The notes: generated by a model from the letters alone, not told the origin. DNA of 64,000 nt from JAHQVI01 sp050330195 (GCA_050330195.1 JBHJOB010000043.1:1-64000), one strand, 5' to 3'. Positions 1-8,644 are shown, numbered from the stretch's first letter. Program-made: numbers and translations.

Positions 1-118
1 ATCCCGATAATCTGCTCCGTCGTAAATCGCTTCCGTGCCATTTCTCATTCCCCATCATTGGGTTGAAAATGGCCGGGATCTCTTAATTAAACTGGTATCG
101 TTTCTGGGGAGCAGACCA
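1..118 (-). mobile_element. End of an IS3-family insertion sequence with the first codons of orfA
   Basis: Read on the minus strand, an ATG at 41-39 opens a frame MARKRFTTEQIIG, the typical N-terminus of an IS3-family OrfA transposase; the rest lies outside the window. About 77 bases upstream the sequence TGGTCTGCTCCCC (ending at 118) looks like an IS3-type terminal repeat beginning with TG, so the element boundary is placed there. A GGGGAATGAG stretch precedes the ATG. The element lies against the 3' end of the oxidoreductase pseudogene. Family assignment is confident; subgroup and exact boundary are inferred. Confidence 0.7.
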
Positions 119-1250
119 GTGGTCGCGCCGTCATTCCCTATCTTGGTCAGCCTCATTGTGTACCACGCCGTCACACCGCCCTGGGGCGGATTGCTGAACC
201 TCGGAAAGATTAATTCGCTCATCTGTCCTGCCCGCCACAAAGTCGGAAGCGACGGCTCCAGGACAAGAGCCCGGGCCATTCCGACAAGATCGACGGCGCC
301 GCTGGCGACGGCGTCCTGGGCCTGTCCGAGCGTCTTGAACCCGCCTGTCGCCATCAGCGGCGTGGCCGTCAGATCCCGTGCACGCTTCGTGAAATCGACG
401 AAATAGGGGCCGTTGCGGCCGCTGTCAGACACGGAAGAGGCCCCGGGGAAGTAGGTCCCGCCGCTGACATCAATCAGATCGATCCCAGTTCCGTTCAACG
501 CCGCGACGACGGAAAGCGCATCGTCCTCGTCGAGACCGCCTTCCAGTTGGTCGGATGAATTGAGCTTCACGGCAACGACGAAATCCGGCCTGACAGCGGC
601 GCGAACCGCTTCGACGACATCCAAGAGCAACCGCATCCTGGCCCCGATGGCGCCGCCATATTCATCCTCGCGCCGATTGAACAAGGGCGAGAGGAACTGG
701 CTGAGCAAGAACCCATGCGCCGCATGAACCTGAACACCGCCGAAACCTGCTGCTTGGGCCAGCTGAGCTGTGCGTGCGAATTGGGAAGGTAGCTTTCGAA
801 TTTCGTCACGTGTCAGCGCGTCGCAGCGAAGGCTGGGCAGATCAAGCGCCGTTGGTCCTTTGGGGGTGCTGATGGGCGGATAGGCCAAAGCGCCGGCATG
901 GCCGAGTTGAAGCCATAGCCCCGTACCGTTTTCACTGCCCGCCATGGCGAGCGCCCTGAATCGGTCGAGGTTGGCTGCTTCGTCAAGCACCAGGTTTCCC
1001 GGCTTCTCGGCGAAATTGCCGTTGCTCTGAACCTCGCCGATGATCGACGCTGCAACGTCACCTTTGGCCCAGCGTTGATACAGCTTGGTCTGGCGTTCGT
1101 CGGATGGCCGGTGCCATCGCCGAGCGAATCCGACATTGCCGATTTGATGATTCGATTCTTCAAAACGACGCCGCAGGGTAGGTCGAAAGGCTGAAACAGA
1201 ACTGCTTGCCTATGATCGTTGTTTGCGGGGATCAAACTTTGCCTCATCAT
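119..1250 (-). pseudogene. NADH:flavin oxidoreductase (Old Yellow Enzyme family), frameshifted and truncated by an IS
   Basis: The N-terminus (LFQPFDLPCGVVLKNRIIKSAMSD) reads from 1250 in one frame and the rest, including the OYE signatures HAAHGFLLSQFLSP and DEYGG, reads in another frame down to 119. Joining them needs one extra base near 1098-1102, between HPT and ERQTKLYQRW, so this is a single-base frameshift. After VTAWYTMRLTKIG the frame runs into the adjacent IS and gains about 22 foreign residues, so the native C-terminus is lost. Intact relatives are FMN-dependent TIM-barrel oxidoreductases of about 370-400 residues. Two independent lesions make it very likely non-functional. Confidence 0.8.
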
Positions 1251-1811
1251 TTCGGCTTGTATCAGGTCAGTTCTCGGTCCCTGTCGGGTGATATGCCGAT
1301 ACGATTTCTGGTGTGAGGATCGCTGCGCTGTGAAGGAATGTCAAATTGGGGTCAGATCGGCCTGAGGCCTCCCCCCCGAATGTCGGCTCCTGGCTCGTTT
1401 CCGTCAATCGGGTGCCGGAGATTTCTGGGTGATTGATCCGTGATCAAAATCAAAAAAGCGAATGCATAGGGACGGCCCGCTGAGGCTTTCAATTGACCTG
1501 TTCTGCCCGTACCACGGCAAAGTTGCTCGTCGGAGAGTTCGCTCCGTTTCTCCCCGTCACGCATCCCTGCAGATGACCGCGAGAGTGCGGTGAAAGCGGG
1601 CGCGCCGTTGCAGGAGGGGGTCCCTGGCCGCAGTTGCTTGACGGCGCGCCTGAGCAGCAGTGCAGGTAGCCGACGATATGAGGCATGTCCGAGCCAGCAT
1701 AACCGGGCATGGAAAGTGCTTCTTGACTGTCTTCCTCTCTCGACTTGTCCGCATTTGACACGTCCATGATATCGTTGCCGGGCAACTGAGCATTCAAGGG
1801 AGGAAACGAAG
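1251..1811. other. Decayed intergenic stretch, no gene recognised
   Basis: About 560 bases between the oxidoreductase pseudogene and the GlcG fragment. Open frames exist on the minus strand but none resembles a known protein, has a convincing ribosome site or stays intact. It is probably degraded coding sequence. Confidence 0.5.
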
Positions 1812-2017
1812 ATGAAAAAATTTCTGCTTGGCATTGCAGTCCTTGCTTTCGTCGCCGAAGCGTCCGCCCAGGACCAGCGCCCCGAATATGGGCCGCCGAT
1901 CAATACCGCGACCGCGAAGCAGATCGCGGCCGGCGTCATCGCCGAATGACAGAAGAATAGCTGGAACGTCGCCGTCGCCATCGTCGATAACCACGGCTTG
2001 CTTGTGTATTTCGAGCG
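1812..2017 (+). pseudogene. GlcG/HbpS-type haem-binding protein, N-terminal fragment
   Basis: Starts at an ATG after a good ribosome site (GGGAGGAAACGAAG). The product opens with a Sec signal peptide (MKKFLLGIAVLAFVAEASA) and continues through TATAKQIAAGVIAE and WNVAVAIVDNHGLLVYFER, characteristic of the GlcG/HbpS family. A TGA at 1947-1949 interrupts the frame where a residue is expected before QKNSW. Homology stops near 2017, where sequence of an oppositely oriented SDR gene begins. The intact family is about 140-160 residues, so over half is missing. Clearly a relic. Confidence 0.7.
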
Positions 2018-2110
2018 CGAAAGAAGCACATCGGCAACGCCCCGCCCGATGCCCCTCACGCCGCCCGTGACAAGCGCTTTGCTTCTTCCGTCCGTCGTCA
2101 GCTCGACCAT
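2018..2110 (-). pseudogene. Short-chain dehydrogenase/reductase, N-terminal fragment
   Basis: From an ATG at 2110 the minus strand reads MVELTTDGRSKALVTGGVRG and continues IGRGVADVLL. It contains the TGGxxGIG nucleotide-binding motif that opens SDR enzymes. Homology ends after about 30 residues, exactly where the antisense of the GlcG fragment begins, so a rearrangement joined the two gene pieces. Nothing of the SDR catalytic region (YxxxK) remains. Confidence 0.6.
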
Positions 2111-2298
2111 CCGTTGCCCCGGTATTGCGGCGTACCGCCTTCAAGGACCCGGCGAACCTCTTCGGTCGCCCCGATTGCAACATTACCACGCCGCAAGATC
2201 GCGCAGCACGGTAGGACTAGCCCGCCCAAACAGTCGGCCCAGTAAAGACGGACGCGATGCGCCTGCTATCAAGGCGATGATCTGCTGGAGACACGGAC

Positions 2299-2955
2299 AT
2301 GCACAGGATCGAGAGGCCGAAGTCGCTCACCGAACTGGTGTTCGAAACCATCAAGGCGGATATTGTCGGCGGCACGCTGCAAATGCGGGAGGTCCTCTCG
2401 GAGGCGCGCATCGCGAAACAGCTCGATGTCAGCCGGACGCCGGTGCGGGAGGCATTCGCGCGGCTGGAGTTGGAAGGCCTCGTCTAAACCGAACCGCAGC
2501 GGGGCACCTTCGTCTTCGCGCTGGAGCCGGAACAGCTCAGCGACATTTGCGACACGCAGGTCTGTCTGGAAACGGGCGCGCTGAAGGCTGCATTCAAGAA
2601 GGATCGCGAGGGAATCGTGGTCGCCCTCGGCACAGTCGTCGCCGACATGACGGACGCTCGCAAGGCGCGCGACGACCGCCGCTACCTCGCCCTCGACGCG
2701 CTTTACCACCAGCGTTTCTTCGACGTTTCCGGCAACCGGTTTCTAGACGACGCATACCAGACCATCGCCTCGAAGATGGCGGCCCTTCGCAACCGCCTCG
2801 GCGCTCACCCGGACCACATGACCAAGTCGTTCGTCGAGCACCAGCGCATAGTCGAATTGCTTGAGCAGGGGGAGATCGACGCGGCGCTCGACGTCCTCGT
2901 CGCCCATATCGGCCGCAAGGAGGGCTCCTACTGGAGCATATTGAGTACTCAATGA
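2299..2955 (+). pseudogene. GntR-family (FadR/FCD type) transcriptional regulator with one internal stop codon
   Basis: The frame encodes a winged-helix domain (LTELVFETIKADIVGGTL, then LSEARIAKQLDVSRTPVREAFARLELEGLV), then TAA at 2485-2487. It resumes in the same frame with TEPQRGTFVFALEPEQLSDI and a complete FCD ligand domain ending at 2955. Total length of about 218 codons matches the family. The only visible lesion is the stop, at the position usually occupied by an aromatic residue (YTEPQRGTFV). It could be a recent pseudogene or a sequencing error. The intact protein would bind an operator near a small-molecule catabolic operon, possibly the decayed genes upstream. Confidence 0.8.
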
Positions 2956-3005
2956 GCGCGCCAGTCTTCGCATTGCTCTGAACGGTCATTGCAACGTCAG
3001 AACAA

Positions 3006-3028
3006 CGCCCGGCCTTTAGAGCCGGGCG
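3006..3028 (-). terminator. GC-rich hairpin between converging genes
   Basis: Perfect 8-bp stem CGCCCGGC/GCCGGGCG with a 7-base loop, lying between the GntR pseudogene (plus) and the DUF2076 gene (minus), about 40 bases past the latter's stop. On the minus strand it is followed by TTGTTCTG, a weak T-rich tail. It is the plausible terminator of the sigma/anti-sigma operon and may act in both directions. Confidence 0.5.
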
Positions 3029-3068
3029 CTGTCAATAATGTTCCGCACAGCTTGAGCGGCACATTTTG

Positions 3069-3707
3069 CTAGAAGTCGGAATCGTCTCCGTCGCCGAAGA
3101 TCGAGTCAAAGAACCCGCCGCCGCTTTCTTCCGCAGCCGGTTCCGGTGCGGGGTCCGCAGGAGCCGGATCGGGCTGAGCTACGGCCGCATCGGCTGGCGG
3201 TGACCCGGGAGCCGCTTCCGCGGAGCTACCCCCAAACATTCCTCCAAGGGCACTGCCGAGCATCATGCCGCCAGCAACGCCCATCGCCGTTTGCGCGGCG
3301 CCGGCGAGAAAACCGCCGCCGCCTGCTTGCGGCTGCATCGGAGGCTGAGGACCGCCACCCGCCGGATTCGCCCGCTGTCCCGCAACGGGAACCATGCCCG
3401 GACGGCGCCCGGCGTCGGCAGATCGTCCGCCGCCGAAAAAGCCGCCGAGCATACCTCCTCCATTCGGCTGAGCCTGCTGGCTCGCGGCGGACTGCGCTTC
3501 CAGCTCATTGATCCGCTGCTGCGCCTGCTCAAGCGCATAATTCTGCATGACGATGGTCTGGGCCATCATGTAGGGCGCGCCAGGCTGGTCGCCGATCCGC
3601 TGCCTGATAAAGGCGTCGGCTTCGGTATCGCGCGGCCCGGCCTGTTTTTCGGCTTCCGAGAGCCTGGAAAACAGGCCTTCGATCGCTTGACGGTCTTGCT
3701 CATTCAT
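3069..3707 (-). CDS. DUF2076 family protein
   Basis: The 212-residue product starts MNEQDRQAIEGLFSRLSEAE, with PYMMAQTIVMQNYALEQAQQRI following, the DUF2076 signature (predicted helical, periplasmic-ligand-binding-like sensor). The middle and C-terminus are rich in Gly, Pro, Ala and Met (GGGMLGGFFGGG, GGGFLAGAAQTAMGVAGGMMLGSALGGMFGG) and the tail is acidic, ending in a GGGFFDSIFGDGDDSDF stretch. No signal peptide is visible. It is the last gene of the sigma, anti-sigma, BI-1 operon, 29 bases after the BI-1 stop, which suggests an envelope-stress role by association. Biochemical function is unknown. Confidence 0.85.
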   Translation of the reverse strand: MNEQDRQAIEGLFSRLSEAEKQAGPRDTEADAFIRQRIGDQPGAPYMMAQTIVMQNYALEQAQQRINELEAQSAASQQAQPNGGGMLGGFFGGGRSADAGRRPGMVPVAGQRANPAGGGPQPPMQPQAGGGGFLAGAAQTAMGVAGGMMLGSALGGMFGGSSAEAAPGSPPADAAVAQPDPAPADPAPEPAAEESGGGFFDSIFGDGDDSDF

Positions 3708-3736
3708 CTGTCTGTAATCCTCTTGTTGTGTGGCAG

Positions 3737-4459
3737 TTATTCACGTTCGCCGGTAAAATTCAGCAGAAGCGTAAAGATGTTGATGAAGTTCAGATACAGC
3801 GAGAATGCGCCAAAGACGGCCATCTTCTGCAAGGATTCATGGCCCACGCTCTCGGCATATTCCTCCTTGATGCGCTGTGTGTCCCATGCCGTCAGACCGA
3901 CAAAGACGAGTATGCCGATCACGGACACTGCGAATTGCAGGGCCGATGACTGCACGAAAAGATTGACGAGGCTGGCGATGATCACGCCGATCAGGCCCAT
4001 GATCAGAAACGAACCGAACTTGGACAGGTCACGCTTCGTCGTATAGCCGTAAAGGCTCATCGTACCGAACATTGCGGCGGCGATGAAGAATGTTCGAGCG
4101 ATGCTCGCTCCGGTGAAGACAAGGAAGACGGAGGCAAGGGACAGGCCCATGACGCCGCAAAATGCCCAGAACAACGTCTGTGCGCCTGAGGCCGATATTG
4201 TCTGCATGCGGAACGAAAAGAAAAGCACGAAGGCCAGCGGAGCCAGCATCACGACCCATTTGAGCGGGGTCGTAAAAATCGGCACGTAAAGGGCCGGCGT
4301 GTTGCCGACGACGAAGGCGACGAGCCCCGTGACGACGAGCCCGAGGCCCATGTAGTTGTAGACGCGCAGCATGTGCTGCCGCAGCCCCTCGTCATAGAGG
4401 ACGGCGTCGGTATGGGCCGTGGCGGATTGCCAGCCCAGGCCGGAGTCGGGTGTGGTCAT
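3737..4459 (-). CDS. Bax inhibitor-1 / YccA family membrane protein
   Basis: The 240-residue protein has seven hydrophobic segments and the BI-1 family pattern: LRVYNYMGLGLVVTGLVAF near the N-terminus, the conserved central helices, and GLTAWDTQRIKEEY followed by FGAFSLYLNFINIFTLLL at the C-terminus. Members are pH-sensitive calcium-leak channels or regulators of membrane proteostasis (YccA inhibits FtsH in E. coli). The start follows a GGAG-containing leader. It sits in a tight operon 29 bases after the anti-sigma gene and 29 bases before the DUF2076 gene, consistent with membrane-stress control by the sigma factor. Confidence 0.92.
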   Translation of the reverse strand: MTTPDSGLGWQSATAHTDAVLYDEGLRQHMLRVYNYMGLGLVVTGLVAFVVGNTPALYVPIFTTPLKWVVMLAPLAFVLFFSFRMQTISASGAQTLFWAFCGVMGLSLASVFLVFTGASIARTFFIAAAMFGTMSLYGYTTKRDLSKFGSFLIMGLIGVIIASLVNLFVQSSALQFAVSVIGILVFVGLTAWDTQRIKEEYAESVGHESLQKMAVFGAFSLYLNFINIFTLLLNFTGERE

Positions 4460-4488
4460 GTCAGTCTCCAGGATGTTGCAGGTTCAGT

Positions 4489-5262
4489 TCAGTAAAGGGG
4501 CGAGGCCAGTTTTTTTGCGGCCTCCTTCAACAGATTTCCGTCAGCCGCGCCGACGAGAGCATAGGCAGCGTCGCCGATCTGCCAGTAAACGGCGGTGATA
4601 TCATCGCCGGAAGTCGCCCTGACAGGCGACACGTCGAAGCTGCCCGGCCGGACAGCAAACAGCGAGAGTGTGCCCAGCCCTTCCGCATCCACCGCCATTT
4701 CCAGCGCGGGACCGGTGGATGATGGAAAGATCTGGACGTCCAGCACCTTCCAGCTCACCGGGAGAGCGGGCATGCGGATCGAAATCGCGGCGCTGATCTC
4801 TTCCGCATCGTAATAGGGCTGAAGCGGTTGCGACTGCATCGAGGCGCGAAGCAGCGCTGTCTGGTGCGCGCGCCCGGCTTCATCGACATAGGCAGGCATG
4901 CTCGCCGATGCCGCGCCTGTCCAATTCCCCATTGCCAGAAATTCGACATGCGCCAGCCAGCCGATGGCGATCAGGACGATCGCGGCAGCAATCCGGCGAA
5001 CCGTCACGAAAAGCGCATCCCGCGTCAAACCGCGCTCAAGACGGCGCGCGGCGTCGGCCGATTTGAGCGTCACGGCCGGCGTCATCTCGCCCGTGGCAAG
5101 ACGCAGTTCGTCGCGGACCCGCAGATCGGCCATGATCCGGGCCGCCAGCTCCGGACTCCGGGCAAGGTGATCTTCTACCGCGATGCGCCGTTCAGGCGAG
5201 AGCTGATCGTCAATATAGGCGTGCAGGTCGGCCTCGCCGATGGGGTCACCTTGATGAGTCAT
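4489..5262 (-). CDS. Anti-sigma factor, membrane-anchored
   Basis: The 257-residue protein starts with an anti-sigma helical domain (IGEADLHAYIDDQLSPERRIAVEDHL), followed by a single transmembrane helix around residues 85-105 (IAAAIVLIAIGWLAHVEFLA) and an extracytoplasmic domain of about 150 residues. This topology fits RsiW/ChrR-type anti-sigma factors that hold an ECF sigma factor at the membrane. No zinc-binding HxxxCxxC motif is visible. The gene overlaps the upstream sigma gene by 17 bases, so translation is probably coupled, which strongly supports a cognate pair. The inducing signal is unknown. Confidence 0.88.
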   Translation of the reverse strand: MTHQGDPIGEADLHAYIDDQLSPERRIAVEDHLARSPELAARIMADLRVRDELRLATGEMTPAVTLKSADAARRLERGLTRDALFVTVRRIAAAIVLIAIGWLAHVEFLAMGNWTGAASASMPAYVDEAGRAHQTALLRASMQSQPLQPYYDAEEISAAISIRMPALPVSWKVLDVQIFPSSTGPALEMAVDAEGLGTLSLFAVRPGSFDVSPVRATSGDDITAVYWQIGDAAYALVGAADGNLLKEAAKKLASPLY

Positions 5263-5815
5263 CGGTCCCTCCCACGATCTTGAGCGGCGGCATTTGCGGT
5301 GCGGCCGGGCTTTCCACCGCAGCAGCAGGCGCGTCTTCCAGCGCCCGCAGAGTGGCGCGAGCCCGTCCCAGCCGAGACATCAGCGTTCCGACCGGTATGC
5401 CGAGCATGGTTGCAGCCTCCTGATAGGAAAGCCCCTCGATCGCAATCAGGTGAATCGCTGTTCGCTGATCTTCGGGCAGCGCCATGAAACGCTGTCGGAG
5501 CTGTGCGAGCCGGAGCTGATGGTCCTGGGGCGGCTCCTGATGAGCCTGTGCGGAGATGGCTGCTGCGAGGGCGAGGTGAGCCCGCTCGGTTTGCCGTCTG
5601 CGCTGTCCGTCGATATAACAATTGTGAACAATGGAAAGCAGCCACGGCTTCAGCGCCGCGTCCTTGCGGAATGTCGAACGCCGTTCATAGGCTCGCAGCA
5701 GCGCCTCCTGAACGAGCTCTTCCGTATCCTCCCGATTGCGCGTCAGGACGTGCCCATAGCGCATGAGCGCGGGCAACTCGGCCATGACGTCGAAGCGGGC
5801 GTTCCTGGATTTCAT
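5246..5815 (-). CDS. ECF-type RNA polymerase sigma factor
   Basis: Sigma region 2 is clear (DTEELVQEALLRAYERRSTF, then WLLSIVHNCYIDGQRR), as is region 4 (LPEDQRTAIHLIAIEGLSYQEAATMLGIPVGTLMSRLGRAR). The ATG at 5815 (MKSRNARFDVMAELPAL) gives 189 residues, normal for ECF sigmas. A GTG at 5857 would add 14 unconserved residues. The gene overlaps the anti-sigma gene and heads an operon with BI-1 and DUF2076 genes. A putative ECF promoter lies directly upstream, suggesting autoregulation. Confidence 0.9.
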   Translation of the reverse strand: MKSRNARFDVMAELPALMRYGHVLTRNREDTEELVQEALLRAYERRSTFRKDAALKPWLLSIVHNCYIDGQRRRQTERAHLALAAAISAQAHQEPPQDHQLRLAQLRQRFMALPEDQRTAIHLIAIEGLSYQEAATMLGIPVGTLMSRLGRARATLRALEDAPAAAVESPAAPQMPPLKIVGGTDDSSR

Positions 5816-5820
5816 ACCGA

Positions 5821-5849
5821 GTATACGAGTGCCGCGCCGATTTAATCCC
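5821..5849 (-). promoter_or_regulatory. Putative ECF-sigma promoter of the sigma/anti-sigma operon
   Basis: On the minus strand GGGATT (5849-5844), a 16-base spacer and CGTATAC (5827-5821) form an ECF-like -35/-10 pair. The -10 lies only about 5 bases before the ATG at 5815, so the transcript would start at or very near that ATG. Identified by pattern only. Confidence 0.4.
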
Positions 5850-5979
5850 GAAGCCACGAAATTTTTCCGCGACCGGCGTCAGCGGCGCTCATGCGACCTG
5901 CCGGCGAGGTCTCGTCGTCAACGGTCCTCGCCGCGCGCCGTCGTCAGGCGACCCGAAGTTGGATGTTTGGCCGCTTCCA

Positions 5980-6029
5980 GGATCAGGATCATTTCCCATC
6001 GAAACGATCCTTTATCGGATCTCGCTCTA
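5980..6029 (-). repeat. Dispersed repeat, short copy, overlapping the EF-hand gene stop codon
   Basis: Contains GGATCATTTCCCATCGAAACGATCC and TTTATCGGATCTCGCTCTA (plus strand), the two conserved ends of a repeat also present at 22890-23012, 30211-30313 and 52454-52516. This copy lacks the middle part. The terminal CTA, read on the minus strand as TAG, is the stop codon of the EF-hand gene. Confidence 0.7.
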
Positions 6030-6548
6030 ATAGCCGCCGGTACTACCGCCTGACCCCGGCCCGCGATTCGAATCGGCCACTGGATTCGTTGCAATTGCCC
6101 TCCTGTCAGGCCTTGTCGCCGGGGCGGACAGATTGCGCGCCGTCTGCAGCTCAAGCGCGGTAAGCTGGCAATCCTTGTCCTTGTCGGCATGGACAAAAGC
6201 CGGATTGGGCCGCTCGACAAATTCGGCCTTGGTGATCTTGCCATCGCCATCGGCGTCAAAATAGTTGAACGGCGTCACCAGAAATGTCCGGTCGACCGCG
6301 CCCAGCGAGGCGTAATCGCTTTCGGAAAGCGCGCCAGCATTCGACTTGTCTGCCCGCGCGAACAGTTCGGCGGCCGCGGCGCGCCACTCATCGCAAGTCA
6401 CCACGCCGTCCTGATTCTTGTCATAGCTGCCGATGCCGCCGAGAAAACTCTTCTCGGAAACCGAAAGCTGCGGTCCGCTCGATGCGCAGCCTGCGATCAG
6501 ACCGGCGGTCAAGAGACAGATGGTGGATCGGATTGCCAGTGTGAACAA
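6027..6548 (-). CDS. EF-hand domain lipoprotein
   Basis: The 173-residue protein begins with a lipoprotein signal (LLTAGLIAGC, lipobox AGC, lipidated Cys about residue 21). Three EF-hand-like calcium loops follow: DKNQDGVVTCDE, DADGDGKITKAE and DKDKDCQLTALE; the second is canonical, and the third has Cys in place of the loop Gly. The tail is disordered and Gly/Ser-rich. The start is a TTG, supported by a strong ribosome site (GGGGGAGG, 7 bases away). Likely a membrane-anchored periplasmic calcium-binding protein of unknown partner. Its stop codon lies within a dispersed repeat. Confidence 0.82.
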   Translation of the reverse strand: MFTLAIRSTICLLTAGLIAGCASSGPQLSVSEKSFLGGIGSYDKNQDGVVTCDEWRAAAAELFARADKSNAGALSESDYASLGAVDRTFLVTPFNYFDADGDGKITKAEFVERPNPAFVHADKDKDCQLTALELQTARNLSAPATRPDRRAIATNPVADSNRGPGSGGSTGGY

Positions 6549-6812
6549 AGCTTAGCCTCCCCCTTGGCTTAATGCTCCTGCAAGGAAACCGCACAACAAT
6601 CCGGACGGGCTCCGGAGGGTCCATAGCAGCGGGAAAAGGCATTTCTGGGACGGAAGCATTTGCCGGACGGCGCTCGTCTGGACGCTGTGCCCAATATCCG
6701 TGAGCAAAGCGTGCGAAGTGGCGCGCTGATCTGCTGTCGGATTCCTTATGACCAATGCGGATAGAGACATTATGTGCGTTGCACAATCTGTTCGCATGCG
6801 CAAAATAGGCTC

Positions 6813-7400
6813 ATGGTCGCCAAGACGCTCTCAATTCTGGTCATTGATGAAAATCGTGCCCGCGCATCGATCATCGAATCGGGACTACGCGAGGAGGGGC
6901 ACGAGGTCACGGTATTGACCGACGTCTCCGGTGTCGCCCGCCAGATCGCTGACGCCGATCCCGACGTTATCGTCATCAATCTGGGCAATCCCAACCGCGA
7001 CATGCTGGAAAACATGTTCCAGCTGACCCGCGCGGTGAAGCGGCCGACCGCGATGTTCGTCGATAGCTCCGACAAGGCGGCCATCGAAGCCGCGATCGAT
7101 GCGGGCGTCTCGGCCTACATCGTCGATGGGCTGCGCAAGGAGCGCGTCCGCCCGATCCTAGATATGGCCATAAGCCGCTTCAATGCATTTTCGCGAATGG
7201 AGCGCGAACTTGAGGAAGCCCGCAACGAGTTGCAGGGACGCAAGATCATCGACAAGGCCAAGGGCATTCTCATGCGGTCGAAAGGGTTGAGCGAAGAAGC
7301 TGCCTATCAGCTCTTGCGCAAGACGGCGATGAACCAGAACCGCAAAATCACGGAAATTGCGCAAAGTCTCGTGACCGCGGCGCAGTTGCTGGAGTCATGA
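6813..7400 (+). CDS. nasT: NasT, ANTAR-domain antiterminator of nitrate assimilation
   Basis: About 195 residues. The N-terminal receiver-like domain (LSILVIDENRARASIIESGLREEGHEV) has Asn-Leu where phosphorylated receivers carry the Asp, as is common in NasT. The C-terminal ANTAR domain (RKIIDKAKGILMRSKGLSEEAAYQLLRKTAMNQNRKITEIAQSLV) binds RNA. NasT acts as an antiterminator on leaders of nitrate genes and is held inactive by NasS when nitrate is absent. The start at 6813 (MVAKTLSILV) is preferred over 6774 because it begins the conserved domain. Its stop overlaps the nasS start (ATGA). Confidence 0.93.
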   Translation: MVAKTLSILVIDENRARASIIESGLREEGHEVTVLTDVSGVARQIADADPDVIVINLGNPNRDMLENMFQLTRAVKRPTAMFVDSSDKAAIEAAIDAGVSAYIVDGLRKERVRPILDMAISRFNAFSRMERELEEARNELQGRKIIDKAKGILMRSKGLSEEAAYQLLRKTAMNQNRKITEIAQSLVTAAQLLES

Positions 7401-8644
7401 GGAACCAAACAATGGCAGATCGCGGGTTACGAACGGTCGTCGCTGGCTTCCTGCCGCTGGTCGATGCCGCGTTGCTCATTGCGGCCAGGGAAAAAGGCTT
7501 TGCCGAAGCGGAGGGGATCGCACTCCAGCTCGTTCGCGAGACCTCGTGGGCCAATATCCGCGACCGGATGGCCGTCGGACATTTCCACTGCGCGCACATG
7601 CTCGCGCCAATGCCGATTGCAGCAAGGCTCGGGCTGAGCCCCATGCCGCTGGACATCATAGCTCCGATGGCGTTGGGTCTTGGCGGAAACGCGGTGACCG
7701 TCTCCAATGCGCTCCATGAGCAAATGAAAGCAGCCGGCGGTCTCTCCGGGATTGACGCCAGGGTGGCCGGAGCCGCGCTTGCCCAGGCAATCGCGGGGCG
7801 AAGCGGCCCGAGGCCGGTCTTTGCGGTCGTGCATCCGCATTCGGCGCATAATTACGACCTGCGCTATTGGCTTCATGCCAGTGGGGTCGATCCTGACCGT
7901 GATGTCGAGATCGTCATCCTTCCGCCGCCTTTCCTGCCGGATGCGCTCGCCAGCGGCCGTATTGACGGCTTTTGTGTGGGCGAGCCCTGGAACACCATTG
8001 CGGCACGGGACGGGCGGGGCGTCATCATCACCAGCAAATCCGCGATCTGGCGGTCGAGCCCGGAAAAGGTGCTCGGTGTCGAAGCGGCCTTTGCGGCAAG
8101 GGAACCGGCGCTTCTGGAGGCCCTGATACGCGCAATCTACCATGCCGCCGAGTGGTGTGCGAAGCCGGACAATCTGGACGAACTTGCGGAAATGCTTGCC
8201 CGGCCGGACTATATCGACCTGCCCCCGGAAGCTCTCTTGCCTGCTCTGTCGGGGCGCATCGCGCTCGGCAACGGGCAAATCGTCGTCGACCCGGATTTCT
8301 TCATACCCTTCGCGCGAGCCGCAACCTTTCCATGGAAAAGTCATGCGGCATGGTTCTTTTCGCAGATGGTGCGGTCGGGGCAGACCGTTTGGAGGCCGGA
8401 AGACGCCAGGAGTGCGATGGAGGTTTACCGGCCCGATCTCTGTCGCCGCGCGCTTTCGGGGCTGAAAGTCCCATTGCCGAGCGCAAGCTCGAAGGTGGAG
8501 GGGGCGCTCTCTGAAACGCGCCAGGTGAGCACGGTCGACGGAGAACTTTGGCTCGGTCCGGACGGCTTTTTCGACCGGCAGATTTTCGATCCCGACAAGC
8601 TGGAAGACTACGTTGCCCGCCAGCTCAAAGGTGAGACGCTTTAG
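7397..8644 (+). CDS. nasS: NasS, nitrate/nitrite-sensing periplasmic-binding-like protein
   Basis: The 415-residue protein belongs to the NrtA/CmpA/NasS binding-protein family: GFLPLVDAALLIAAREKGFAEAEGI, HCAHMLAPMPIAARLGL, HPHSAHNYDLRYWLHASGVDPD and GFCVGEPWN are shared with the NrtA gene downstream. It lacks a signal peptide, which distinguishes the cytoplasmic sensor NasS from a transport component. Overlap with nasT by ATGA suggests stoichiometric production of the NasS-NasT pair. An in-frame ATG at 7412 (MADRGL) is an alternative start. Confidence 0.92.
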   Translation: MRNQTMADRGLRTVVAGFLPLVDAALLIAAREKGFAEAEGIALQLVRETSWANIRDRMAVGHFHCAHMLAPMPIAARLGLSPMPLDIIAPMALGLGGNAVTVSNALHEQMKAAGGLSGIDARVAGAALAQAIAGRSGPRPVFAVVHPHSAHNYDLRYWLHASGVDPDRDVEIVILPPPFLPDALASGRIDGFCVGEPWNTIAARDGRGVIITSKSAIWRSSPEKVLGVEAAFAAREPALLEALIRAIYHAAEWCAKPDNLDELAEMLARPDYIDLPPEALLPALSGRIALGNGQIVVDPDFFIPFARAATFPWKSHAAWFFSQMVRSGQTVWRPEDARSAMEVYRPDLCRRALSGLKVPLPSASSKVEGALSETRQVSTVDGELWLGPDGFFDRQIFDPDKLEDYVARQLKGETL

